Positions 9,233 through 16,782 of a stretch of 56,989 bases of DNA are shown piece by piece. Positions within the stretch are counted from its first letter, which is position 1, and each line of letters begins with the position of its first letter. Source of the stretch: Anoxybacillus mongoliensis (lineage in GTDB: Bacteria; Bacillota; Bacilli; Bacillales; Anoxybacillaceae); contig NZ_JACHEQ010000015.1 of the NCBI RefSeq assembly GCF_014201515.1, positions 1 through 56,989 of the forward strand, written 5' to 3'. Under the pieces are notes generated by a model. The model worked only from the letters and a program-made list of their open reading frames with translations, did not search any database and was not told the origin of the DNA. Both the position numbers and the translations under genes were made by a program.

Positions 9233-9562
9233 CTATGCCTTGTTGATTCGTTTGTTTTGCTGATACAGTTGTACGATTTGTTCTTCCCGTTCGCTAATGA
9301 TAACTTTTGGAACAGGGGTTGGTTTTTTGTTTTGATCGATGGCGACCATCGTTAAAAAGCATGTCGTTGTTAAGTGATGTTCGCCTGTAAATAAATCCTC
9401 TGTTTCGACTTTGACGAATACTTTCATGGATGTGCGACCGGTCGAGTAGACGAATGCTTCAAGCTTTAAAATATCGCCAACTTTTGCGGACGAAATGAAA
9501 TCAACTTTGTCGATCGAAACGGTGACGACTGCTTTTCGCGCATGGCGCATGGCGGATATTGC
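9233..9562 (-). pseudogene. 3' fragment of acyl-CoA thioesterase gene
   Basis: The reverse strand encodes the C-terminal two thirds of a hotdog-fold acyl-CoA thioesterase (from AISAMRHARKAV to the stop). It is very similar, with a few per cent nucleotide differences, to the complete gene at 18119-18559. Similarity stops at about 9562, after GGCGGATATTGCC in + orientation, and the N-terminal third including the HLG..FGG region is missing. The ORF start at 9589 reads into unrelated sequence and is unlikely to be functional. The fragment is in the same orientation as the complete gene and marks the left border of the accessory island. Confidence 0.8.
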
Positions 9563-9597
9563 CTGAATTTCTAAAAATATTCTGATCACTTTTAAAG

Positions 9598-9605
9598 TAA
9601 AGAAG
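9598..9605 (+). repeat. IS66-type target site duplication, left
   Basis: TAAAGAAG, repeated exactly at 11002-11009 on the other side of the element. Eight base pairs is the normal duplication length for IS66-family insertion. Confidence 0.9.
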
Positions 9606-11001
9606 GTAACTATTCACCCCGATAGTAGTATGTAAAAAAGCGCAACACAAATAGGGCATCTCCGTGATAGAAAATGCCCTAAGTGGTAGAAAGAATACGA
9701 TCGAGCGTGTCGCCCGTCAACAGAAGACATAACGAGTCCCACACGTTTTTTTCGTGTTTCGTCAGTGTGGAAACGATGCTTCTTGTGATGCAAAACGACT
9801 GGGCGAATGTTTCTTCGCGAAATGTACCCGAAATGTTCTCTTTCACTTTGACCATGCGAAGATCGCGTTCGGCTTGGTTGTTATCAAAGGGAACATGCAC
9901 TTCACGTAAGAAACGCAACGCTTCTTCCTTTCGTTTCTGAAGCCGTCGAACAAAAGCGAGTGCTTTTTTCGGAAGAGGCGTCATCGTTTCTAATCGGTGC
10001 TGTGCTCTTTCTAGAATGCGACCATACACTCGTTCCCATCGTTTCGCTTCTTTTTCGGAAAGTGTACCGTGATGAGCTTCGACGGCCTGTTTGGCGGCTA
10101 ACAGAAACGTGGTCATGCGCGATGCCCATGTATGCCCTTGTTCGATGAAACCCTTCAATTCACGCAAATGATGGGCGTGACAAAGGGCATGGGTGGCTTG
10201 CGTGTATTTTGGATACGTACCGAACCCATCGTGCATCATCGTCCCTTGATATCGCGGAAGAATCCCGATGTCATCGGTCGCTTTCTTTCCGCGAGAAACG
10301 TGAGGAGCCAAGTACGTATATTTCGATGTGCACGCGACATGCACCCATGCGAGTTTCCCCTTGATGCGCAAACTTGTTTCTGCACATGATTCGTGACATG
10401 TGGTGGAAACTCCGCTTGTTGAACACATCGACAATGTGGACACGATTTCACTTCACGTTCATGTTGTGCCACCTCGATCGTCACAGGAGGGACATCAAAC
10501 ACTTGACGGATATCGACTTTGAACGGTTTGACTTCACGCAAAGAAGCCCCACATCCTTGACACGTATGCACACGATGAACGATGCGATGATGCGGATGTT
10601 CCACTTGACGGAGCGTCGTTCCTTGATGCCCTTCTTGTCCGCCTGGCTTGTTGCCAGATGGCTTGCGAGAAGAATGGGTGTGAAAACGGTCAGAAGATGG
10701 GGGCAAATGGCTATTGGAGCTGTTTTTTTTCGTGCGTGCTTCCAGCTCTTGAACGCGATACTTCAGTTGTTCATTTTCTTTGCGCAGCTGTTTGATTTCG
10801 TGACGCAAATGTTCATTTTCTTGAACAAGTTGATGAATGAGCTGTTTTTGTTGTTGGACTTTGCTGATTAAGCTCTCAACTGTAAATACAGCTTGTTGTA
10901 CCGTCAACATGCGATTCACCTCCTTGTCTATCAATATTCACATCATAGACAGGAAATACAAAAAATATTCAGCTCACTTTATGATGTGGCTGAATAGTTA
11001 C
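9606..11001 (-). mobile_element. IS66-family insertion sequence, internally deleted
   Basis: The element is bounded by an 11-bp perfect inverted repeat (GTAACTATTCA at 9606, its complement ending at 11001) and flanked by the 8-bp duplication TAAAGAAG. It carries only the large transposase gene, as in the ISBst12-like subgroup, without the accessory tnpA/tnpB genes. At about 1.4 kb it is shorter than the roughly 1.6 kb I would expect for that subgroup, agreeing with the internal loss seen in the transposase. The preserved ends and duplication show that it arrived by transposition, into the sequence just beyond the thioesterase fragment. Confidence 0.9.
9679..10934 (-). pseudogene. IS66-family transposase, broken
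   Basis: The reading frame is split. The N-terminal part (10934 to about 10350) has a leucine-zipper coiled coil (about residues 25-70), the KNSSNSHLPPSSD motif and a zinc-binding region (CQGCGASLREV, CPHC). The C-terminal part (about 10400 to 9679) has the DDE_Tnp_IS66 core from RIKGKLAWVHVACTS to PFDNNQAERDLRMVKVKENISG and the C-terminal domain. The segment that normally joins them, with the first catalytic Asp (HFDET type), is missing and the frame shifts. Internal deletion is the likely cause, so the element should not move by itself. Confidence 0.88.
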
Positions 11002-11009
11002 TAAAGAAG
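11002..11009 (+). repeat. IS66-type target site duplication, right
   Basis: Exact copy of TAAAGAAG at 9598-9605, immediately outside the right inverted repeat. Confidence 0.9.
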
Positions 11010-11097
11010 AACTGGCATGTTTTGAACTCTCTATTTTCCCTATGCATACCTATCTTAAAATCTCAAGTACAACTTGTGGTGAAGAGCAAATATTATT

Positions 11098-11140
11098 GAT
11101 AAAAATGCCAAACAACCCTCTTTGGGAGGGTTGTTTGGCA
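11098..11140 (-). terminator. Perfect hairpin, minus-strand terminator
   Basis: TGCCAAACAACCCT and its exact complement enclose a short loop. Read on the minus strand the stem is followed by ATTTTTATC, so it can terminate transcription coming from the IS1380-type remnant. Nothing else is seen in 11010-11215. Confidence 0.65.
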
Positions 11141-11215
11141 TGCCTAAAATGAGAAATATTCTTTTCTTCATCCGATGGGCACAAACACTGTGTATGGATA
11201 GAACGATTTTTAGCG

Positions 11216-11503
11216 CTAAACTTGACGGATATGATGATGAATCCCCATCGATGTCGAAAAAAGATCGTCCTGACGATCCGCTTCGATATGATCAAAACCC
11301 GTTTTTCCTGTGGTAAGCAAGAATGACGTCGCTATGTGGGAAATGTGCACGTCTCGACGAACGGTTCGAAGCCGAAGCGCGCTTAGTTGTTTATCCAGTT
11401 TCGTTTGGTGTAGTAAGTAGCCCACAAGAGCAAGCCCAGCACTTGGAGTAATCGCTTCATTTGTCAACACAAACCGAATCGGGAAATCTTTCATGACATT
11501 CAC
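11216..11503 (-). pseudogene. IS1380-family transposase N-terminal remnant
   Basis: The 95-aa reading frame (ITPSAGLALVGYLLHQTKLDKQLSALR, then GKTGFDHIEADRQDD) resembles the first roughly 80 residues of IS1380-type transposases, which run to more than 400 residues. The DDE catalytic core is absent and the frame ends in unrelated sequence. No inverted repeats or target duplication were found. It is a second mobile-element scar at the left side of the island. Confidence 0.6.
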
Positions 11504-11616
11504 CTACTTGATGAAAAGTCGTTAACGTAGTTTTCCTTTATCGTACCAATGGTTTGTGATCATTGTAAAGATGTTTTGTCACGGATTCAGGATTTACAAA
11601 CATTCACTTTTTATTT

Positions 11617-12606
11617 CTAATAACGAGTTAATAGTTGTCTAAATACTAGTTGGGTAGACTGGTATGGGTCAAAGTCTCCAGATTGATGTTTTAATAAGTC
11701 TCCAGGAGTAATCTTTTCTACTTCTTTTCTTAATAAAGAAAGCATACTGTCAATATCTTTGAATACTTTATTTTTCTCTTCATTATTTAGAGAATTATAA
11801 TTTAGTGCAAGTTCTCTCCACTTATTATTACTTACAAGGCGGCTTCTCATTTCAGAAAGTAGTAGATCCAACCAAGTAGGTTGTCCAAAAGTTATATTAA
11901 TTGCTAACGTTTCTTCATCTGACTTTGTAGAATGCCATACTCCCCTTGGAAGATATAACATTGATCCTGGTGTCAATTTTACTACATCTGCGTCTGGAAG
12001 ATCCTCTGCTGGAGGCTCTCCTGTCCAATATTTCTTTAATTCTTCAGGATAATAAGGAGCCTCTGCTAAGTCATAATGTAAGGTAGGGTTTTCTACATTA
12101 TGATTTTCATATAGTTTCCATATTTTTTCTCCTTTTATTTGGAAAATAAAATTTGTATAAGCATCGAAATGTGCCTTAAATCCCCCACCATTCTTGGCAG
12201 CATAAACAATTACTTTAGATAAAGTTCCTTCGGGTAATCGTAAATCACTTTTTAAACTTTCAATCCATCTTCTAGATCGGGGAATAAATAAATCAGTAAA
12301 ATCAAATTCTAAAGCAGCCCCTTTTTCATACCACTGTAAAGCTTCATTAGATGGAACTAACAATCTATCCATTATACCCCCAGATTCTTCAACAACGGCG
12401 TTTCCTACAACCATTACTGGGTTATTATATATTTCCAGAATATCATTTAAATTTTTAATTTGGTCGAATCCTGGAATAACATCAAATCGATTTGGGTCTC
12501 CATTAGATACAAGGGGTTTTTTAGGCCAATATGATTTTAAAAAATCATCGATTGTTAATGGATTAATTATTTCATTTAGAACAGAGTCTTTTACTGAATT
12601 ATACAT
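11617..12606 (-). CDS. JmjC/cupin-type Fe(II)/2-oxoglutarate oxygenase
   Basis: This 329-aa protein has the JmjC fold of ribosomal oxygenases (ROXA/MINA53/NO66 group). It shows the N-terminal entry motif FLKSYWPKKPLV (residues 22-33), the iron-binding HFD (H146, D148) and the distal His in LPRGVWHST (H225), plus a C-terminal helical region. Family members hydroxylate arginine or histidine side chains of proteins. The gene is divergent from the tandem peptide genes, sharing a 174-bp AT-rich region, so peptide hydroxylation is a plausible inference: the peptide contains three Arg and one His. Codon use is AT-rich, unlike the flanks. The substrate is not shown by the sequence. Confidence 0.85.
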   Translation of the reverse strand: MYNSVKDSVLNEIINPLTIDDFLKSYWPKKPLVSNGDPNRFDVIPGFDQIKNLNDILEIYNNPVMVVGNAVVEESGGIMDRLLVPSNEALQWYEKGAALEFDFTDLFIPRSRRWIESLKSDLRLPEGTLSKVIVYAAKNGGGFKAHFDAYTNFIFQIKGEKIWKLYENHNVENPTLHYDLAEAPYYPEELKKYWTGEPPAEDLPDADVVKLTPGSMLYLPRGVWHSTKSDEETLAINITFGQPTWLDLLLSEMRSRLVSNNKWRELALNYNSLNNEEKNKVFKDIDSMLSLLRKEVEKITPGDLLKHQSGDFDPYQSTQLVFRQLLTRY

Positions 12607-12689
12607 TTTAATACATACCTCCCTCTTTTTAAAAATAATTTATTAACTAACAAATTATTTTAAATCTATAATTTTCTGAAAATAAATAG

Positions 12690-12718
12690 TTGAAAAAATT
12701 TTTTTAGTTAAATATAAT
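12690..12718 (+). promoter_or_regulatory. Promoter of the peptide cluster
   Basis: TTGAAA-N17-TATAAT is a near-consensus SigA promoter, about 60 bp before the first peptide gene. The spacer and surroundings are very AT-rich. Confidence 0.75.
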
Positions 12719-12780
12719 TATCATTAGCGTGATAGCTACTATTTGTTAGGATAATAGGTATTATATAGAAGGTGTGCGAT

Positions 12781-12849
12781 ATGAAAAAAGAGTATAAAAA
12801 ACCACGTGCATTTGAACTTCGTCGTGCAGTAATTGCAGGCGGTCATTAA
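12781..12849 (+). CDS. RiPP-like precursor peptide, copy 1 (22 aa)
   Basis: This 22-codon gene is preceded by AGAAGGTGTGCGAT. The peptide begins MKKEYKKP and ends AVIAGGH. It contains Y5-K-K-P8, the YxxP motif by which lasso-peptide leaders bind PqqD-like recognition elements, and its first half resembles Bacillales lasso leaders of the paeninodin type (MKK-Y-KP). Where the core should follow, only about four residues (AGGH) remain before TAA. The gene was found by eye, being shorter than usual annotation cut-offs. An identical peptide is encoded 120 bp downstream. The lasso-like function is inferred from motif and neighbours. An alternative is that this is a scaffold peptide modified at its C-terminus. 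Confidence 0.82.
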   Translation: MKKEYKKPRAFELRRAVIAGGH

Positions 12850-12900
12850 TTTTTAACAATAATTATTTAAGCTATTTTAAAAGATTTGGAGGTGTGCGAT

Positions 12901-12969
12901 ATGAAAAAAGAGTATAAAAAACCACGTGCATTTGAACTTCGTCGTGCAGTAATTGCGGGCGGTCATTAA
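12901..12969 (+). CDS. RiPP-like precursor peptide, copy 2 (22 aa)
   Basis: This is the second tandem gene for the same 22-aa peptide. It has a better ribosome-binding site (GGAGG, then TGTGCGAT, then ATG). The coding sequence differs from copy 1 by one synonymous base (GCA to GCG at Ala19). The repeated block includes the bases just before the start and the stop-plus-TTTTTAA tail, so the unit was duplicated as leader plus gene. Two doses of one peptide, ahead of one set of modifying enzymes, is common in peptide-natural-product operons. Confidence 0.82.
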   Translation: MKKEYKKPRAFELRRAVIAGGH

Positions 12970-12984
12970 TTTTTAATGACGTAA

Positions 12985-13031
12985 TCCCACATAAAAATTT
13001 AGTAGCTGTCACGCCCACTTTTATTGTGGGG
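12985..13031 (+). promoter_or_regulatory. Hairpin between precursor and enzyme genes
   Basis: CCCACATAAAA (from 12986) can pair with TTTTATTGTGGG (ending 13030). The 3' arm runs into the GGGGAGG ribosome-binding site of the methyltransferase gene. It could act as a partial terminator, or limit translation of the enzymes relative to the abundant precursor. No long T-run follows, so translation control is as likely as termination. Confidence 0.55.
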
Positions 13032-13043
13032 AGGAATTAAATA

Positions 13044-13748
13044 GTGATTACAGCAGAAGAATGTGTTTTGTATAAGGAATTTGTGGAAAAATATCAAGGA
13101 TATCTATATCCCTTGTTAGGGGCTCGACTCGCACGAGATTACAATAAAATAAACGGAATTATAATTGATATGGGAACTGGTCCTGGATATTTAACTACAC
13201 AATTAGCTAAGAGAACAGGGGCCAAGGTACATGCTGTGGACATAAATCCTGCGATGCATGAGTTAACTCAAAAATTAACAACCGATATGGGTTTAAACAA
13301 TTTAGTTAGTCTGGATTTAGAAGATGTACATAATTTATCTTATCCAGATAACTTTGCTGATTATATCGTTTCTTATTCATGTTTGCACCATTGGGAAGAT
13401 CCGGTTTTAGGAATTAAGGAATGTTATCGAGTCCTATCCATTGGTGGAAAAATTGTTATTTTAGATACTCTTCCTACAAATAAAAAAAATTTGGACATTC
13501 TTCAGGAAAAGATTAAAGAAGCTCAATACTTTCGATTCGTGAAAGAAGCTTTAGAAGAAAGTTATTCATTAAACGAAGTGGATGAATTTGTAAAACTTGC
13601 AGGAATTGAAAACTATTCTTTGGGAATATTTGGGTTTCACCCAGAAGATTTAGTCGATTGTATGGATGATTTAGAGAGTGTAGATTTTTGGGATTTTGAA
13701 GGAAGTCAGCCAAAAGTTGAAACCTGGATATTAACAATTACAAAATAG
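13044..13748 (+). CDS. Class I SAM-dependent methyltransferase
   Basis: This 234-aa protein has a Rossmann-fold methyltransferase core: motif [14 protein letters not shown] (residues 39-52), the acidic residue of motif II in AVDINP (D66), and the motif IV region [10 protein letters not shown] (about 113-122). It most resembles UbiE/Methyltransf_11-type small-molecule and peptide methylases. GTG at 13044 is used, with GGAGG 9 bp upstream. It is the first enzyme gene after the tandem peptide genes. Target candidates include the peptide N- or C-terminus or the His side chain, but the sequence does not decide. Confidence 0.85.
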   Translation: MITAEECVLYKEFVEKYQGYLYPLLGARLARDYNKINGIIIDMGTGPGYLTTQLAKRTGAKVHAVDINPAMHELTQKLTTDMGLNNLVSLDLEDVHNLSYPDNFADYIVSYSCLHHWEDPVLGIKECYRVLSIGGKIVILDTLPTNKKNLDILQEKIKEAQYFRFVKEALEESYSLNEVDEFVKLAGIENYSLGIFGFHPEDLVDCMDDLESVDFWDFEGSQPKVETWILTITK

Positions 13749-13760
13749 GAGGAACAAGCT

Positions 13761-14021
13761 ATGATAACAGAAAATACTATTTTAATAAAAGATCAATCAA
13801 AATCATCTAGAAAATACTTAAAAAGTACAATTATTGAACCTGATATTACATTAAATGAAATAGCTTCTGACATTTACAATTATATTGATGGAAAAAATAA
13901 TGTTAAAGATATATGCAATCTATTAATTAAAGAATATAACATAGATTACGAAACTTGTTTAAAAGATACTTTGGAACTGATTCAGCAACTTATTGATTAT
14001 AAAATTATATATGTAAAGTAA
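13761..14021 (+). CDS. PqqD-like peptide recognition protein (RRE)
   Basis: This 86-aa protein fits the PqqD/RiPP recognition element fold: beta strands with an N-terminal ILIKDQ segment, then the typical 'N/I-x-I-x-ISD-IYNYIDGKNNVKDICNLL' helical part and a final L-I-x-YKIIYVK strand. Stand-alone PqqD-like proteins (for example the B1 proteins of lasso clusters) bind the YxxP leader motif and deliver the peptide to enzymes. It sits 12 bp after the methyltransferase and follows AGGAGG, so they are co-translated. It is a key link between the tiny peptides and the enzymes here. Confidence 0.78.
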   Translation: MITENTILIKDQSKSSRKYLKSTIIEPDITLNEIASDIYNYIDGKNNVKDICNLLIKEYNIDYETCLKDTLELIQQLIDYKIIYVK

Positions 14022-14037
14022 AGGAGGGAAATTCAGA

Positions 14038-14532
14038 ATGAATAGTTCGAATTCTCCTTCTTTTTATGAAGAAAATGAGTTGCTAAAGGCTAGATCTAAA
14101 ACAATTGTTAACTACATTGTAATGTTGATATCATTAGCATCCAAAAAAGGGATGAACCATGAAGATCTTATTGATTGGATTCATAAAACGTACGAGGAAC
14201 ACGGATATTATGATCAGTGGATTTATATAAACGGTTATGGAAACACAGAAGCTTTTGTAAAGATGTTTGCACAAGGTCGTAATCTTTTATATGACAATAT
14301 TGAAGTAAATAATTTGTCTGATGGTTATGAAGTTAAGACACATACATGGTATGAAAGTGAAATACCAGAAGCTTTTTTCTATTTTGATATGGATGCTGAA
14401 GAATTTGCTAACTATTCAGCTAAATTAGCAATTAAAAATGCTGAGAAGCTCGGAATAAATTTATCTATTAAAAAAGAAGGTAATATAGAAATAGCATACA
14501 TAAAAAAGTTAACAAATCATTCAGTGGAGTGA
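14038..14532 (+). CDS. Unrecognised 164-aa protein in the peptide cluster
   Basis: I do not recognise this protein. It has no signal peptide, no transmembrane segment and no cysteine. It starts with a charged helical region (about residues 10-60), then an alpha/beta stretch (YDQWIYINGYGNTEAF, HTWYESEIPEAFFYFDMDAEEFANYSAKLAIKNAEKLG) and ends with a strand-rich tail. Its place in the operon, between the PqqD-like protein and the synthetase, is where lasso clusters carry the B2 transglutaminase-like peptidase. That family's catalytic Cys is absent, so it is not a B2 protein. The start follows AAAGGAGGG. Confidence 0.75.
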   Translation: MNSSNSPSFYEENELLKARSKTIVNYIVMLISLASKKGMNHEDLIDWIHKTYEEHGYYDQWIYINGYGNTEAFVKMFAQGRNLLYDNIEVNNLSDGYEVKTHTWYESEIPEAFFYFDMDAEEFANYSAKLAIKNAEKLGINLSIKKEGNIEIAYIKKLTNHSVE

Positions 14533-14538
14533 GCAGAA

Positions 14539-16764
14539 ATGTGTGGTATTGCCGGTATTATTAACCTTAACCAATCTCCAATTAATAAAAATCAGCAAGA
14601 TATACTAAAAATAATGATGGATGAAATTGCATATCGTGGTCCTGATGATGAACAATATTATATAAAAAATAATGTAGGTTTAGGGTTTAGAAGATTATCA
14701 ATAATTGATATAAAAAATGGTCAGCAACCCTTACAAAATGAAGATAAATCTGTCATCGTATTAGCGAATGGTGAGATATATAACTATAAAGAGCTAAGAG
14801 GAAGATTAGAAAAAAAGCACAGATTTCAATCAAATTCTGATTGTGAAGTAATTGTACATCTTTATGAAGAAAAAGGAATTAATTTCTTAGAAGATCTTAT
14901 AGGTATGTATGCTATTTCAATATGGGATCGTAGATATAATAAAGTAATACTTGCTAGAGATCGCTTTGGTATCAAACCATTGTACTATACATATAATGAG
15001 AATGTTTTCACCTTTGCGTCAGAAATTAAAGCTCTTATAAGATCTCCGAACTGTCCTAAGGAGTTTGACTGGGAAACTGCTTTATCGGATCCTTGGCTTA
15101 GTGGATATGTATCTACCAATCTAAATCCTCCTGTCTCATATTTTAAAGGAGTAGAACAGTTACCAGCAGGTACATACTTAGAAATAAATATATGTGATCG
15201 TGCCATGTATCAAAGGAAGTATTGGGATATAGAAACTAAAATTCAAAAAGAGAAATATAATAATAAAGATGTTGATTATTGGATATGTGGTTATAAGGAA
15301 TTGTTAAAGGATTCAATAGAAAAATGCTTACAAAGCGATGTGGAGATTGGTTTGTTTCTTAGTGGTGGGATTGATTCAGCTGCTATCGCAGGAATAGCAT
15401 CCAAAAGAGAAAATTTCCATACTTTTAGTGTACTGAGTCAAAGTACATTTACAAATGAAGATGCTAAATATGCACACTTAATTTCTAAAACATTTAATTT
15501 ACCCAACCATCAGGTTATTTTTGATTGGCAAGACAAAGAATTATTGACACCTCAATGTTATAAGCATCTACTATGGATAACTGAGACTCCATTTTGTGGG
15601 CCTGAACAATTTTATAAATATAACCTACACAAATATGCCAAAAATATAAGACCTAATATAAAAGTAATACTTACAGGTCAAGGAAGCGATGAGTTTAATG
15701 GTGGTTATAGCAGAATGTTCGCTCCAGAGGACGAAAAAAATTGGAATGGATTTATTTCTTCTTTAAATATTCTTGAGAGAAACAGGATAATTAGTTCATT
15801 AAAAACTAATATAAACGTTTGGGAAGAACATTTTGTTACAAACCCAATATCTACCAAATTTCTCAAAAATCTAGGGGATAATAGTAATCTAACACCATGG
15901 CAATCTTATACTTTAACAAAGTATAGAGATTTACAAATGTATAATTGTTGGCATGAAGATAGGATAGCTGCTGCCAATCATATTGAAAATAGAGTTCCAT
16001 TTTTAGATCATAGGCTTGTAGAGTGGATATTTTCTATACCTGAAGAACTACACTCGAAATTACTTTGGGATAAAAAGATTTTAAGAGAGGCAATAAAGGA
16101 ATATCTTCCTAAAGAATACTGTAATCGTGAAAAAGTACCTTTCTTTTATGGAAAAGACGTAAAATATACACATAGGATGATGTTAAATTTATTAAATTTT
16201 AATAATTCAGAGTTATTACAAGAAGCCTTTTTAAATGAATATACAGAAAATATTATTGATTTTGATAAGATCAACGTTATCTTTAAAAATATTCAGGAAG
16301 ATCCGGAAGCCTATGGTACAGAATTTCTATTAAGATTGGTAAACATGGGTTTACTTTCAAATATGATTAATCAAAAAACTGTATTAGAAAGTCCACAAGA
16401 TAAAATACTAACTGCAATTAATGGGGAATGGACAGATATTGAAAATGAAGTTTCATCTAAATTTAACAAACATAAAGAAATTAACCTTGGACATGTTCCG
16501 TCTTTTAAAGAGGGGGTAAAATTAGTAAAGCTATATAATAACAAAGTTGAAAATGATTTATATTACATAGTGGTCAATAACATTATTGAGTTTTCTTTAT
16601 CAAGAAAAGAAGTTGGCGAATGGATAGACGTATTACAAAATATTGATGGTAATAAAACATTAAATCAGATCTTAATCGATACTAATATAAAATTATCTAA
16701 TATCGCTAAATATCTTAAGGAAGCCATTGATTTTGAACTTATTGTTCTACAAGATTTTAAATAA
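14539..16764 (+). CDS. Asparagine synthetase-like amidotransferase with C-terminal PqqD-like domain
   Basis: This 741-aa protein has an N-terminal class II glutaminase domain that looks intact: catalytic Cys2 in MCGIAGI, GFRRLSIID, NGEIYN and SDCEV (about residues 50-105). The ATP-pyrophosphatase synthetase domain follows, with the PPi loop SGGIDS at 275-280 and LTGQGSDE. Housekeeping AsnB proteins end near 610-630 residues. Here about 90 extra residues (about 650-741) resemble a PqqD/winged-helix recognition domain (YYIVVNNIIEFSLSRKE ... IDGNKTLNQIL). In lasso clusters the homologue closes the macrolactam; here the complete glutaminase suggests ammonia-dependent amidation instead. It follows the 164-aa gene by 6 bp. 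Confidence 0.85.
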   Translation: MCGIAGIINLNQSPINKNQQDILKIMMDEIAYRGPDDEQYYIKNNVGLGFRRLSIIDIKNGQQPLQNEDKSVIVLANGEIYNYKELRGRLEKKHRFQSNSDCEVIVHLYEEKGINFLEDLIGMYAISIWDRRYNKVILARDRFGIKPLYYTYNENVFTFASEIKALIRSPNCPKEFDWETALSDPWLSGYVSTNLNPPVSYFKGVEQLPAGTYLEINICDRAMYQRKYWDIETKIQKEKYNNKDVDYWICGYKELLKDSIEKCLQSDVEIGLFLSGGIDSAAIAGIASKRENFHTFSVLSQSTFTNEDAKYAHLISKTFNLPNHQVIFDWQDKELLTPQCYKHLLWITETPFCGPEQFYKYNLHKYAKNIRPNIKVILTGQGSDEFNGGYSRMFAPEDEKNWNGFISSLNILERNRIISSLKTNINVWEEHFVTNPISTKFLKNLGDNSNLTPWQSYTLTKYRDLQMYNCWHEDRIAAANHIENRVPFLDHRLVEWIFSIPEELHSKLLWDKKILREAIKEYLPKEYCNREKVPFFYGKDVKYTHRMMLNLLNFNNSELLQEAFLNEYTENIIDFDKINVIFKNIQEDPEAYGTEFLLRLVNMGLLSNMINQKTVLESPQDKILTAINGEWTDIENEVSSKFNKHKEINLGHVPSFKEGVKLVKLYNNKVENDLYYIVVNNIIEFSLSRKEVGEWIDVLQNIDGNKTLNQILIDTNIKLSNIAKYLKEAIDFELIVLQDFK

Positions 16765-16782
16765 GTATAAAGGAGTATAAGT

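Noticed and set aside
9679-10443. An intact IS66 accessory gene (TnpB type)
   Set aside because: The frame is the C-terminal part of the same large transposase, continuing the first frame after a deletion and frameshift.
12781-12969. The tandem peptide repeats as a CRISPR or simple DNA repeat
   Set aside because: Only two units, each with start, stop and ribosome-binding site, and the one coding difference is synonymous.
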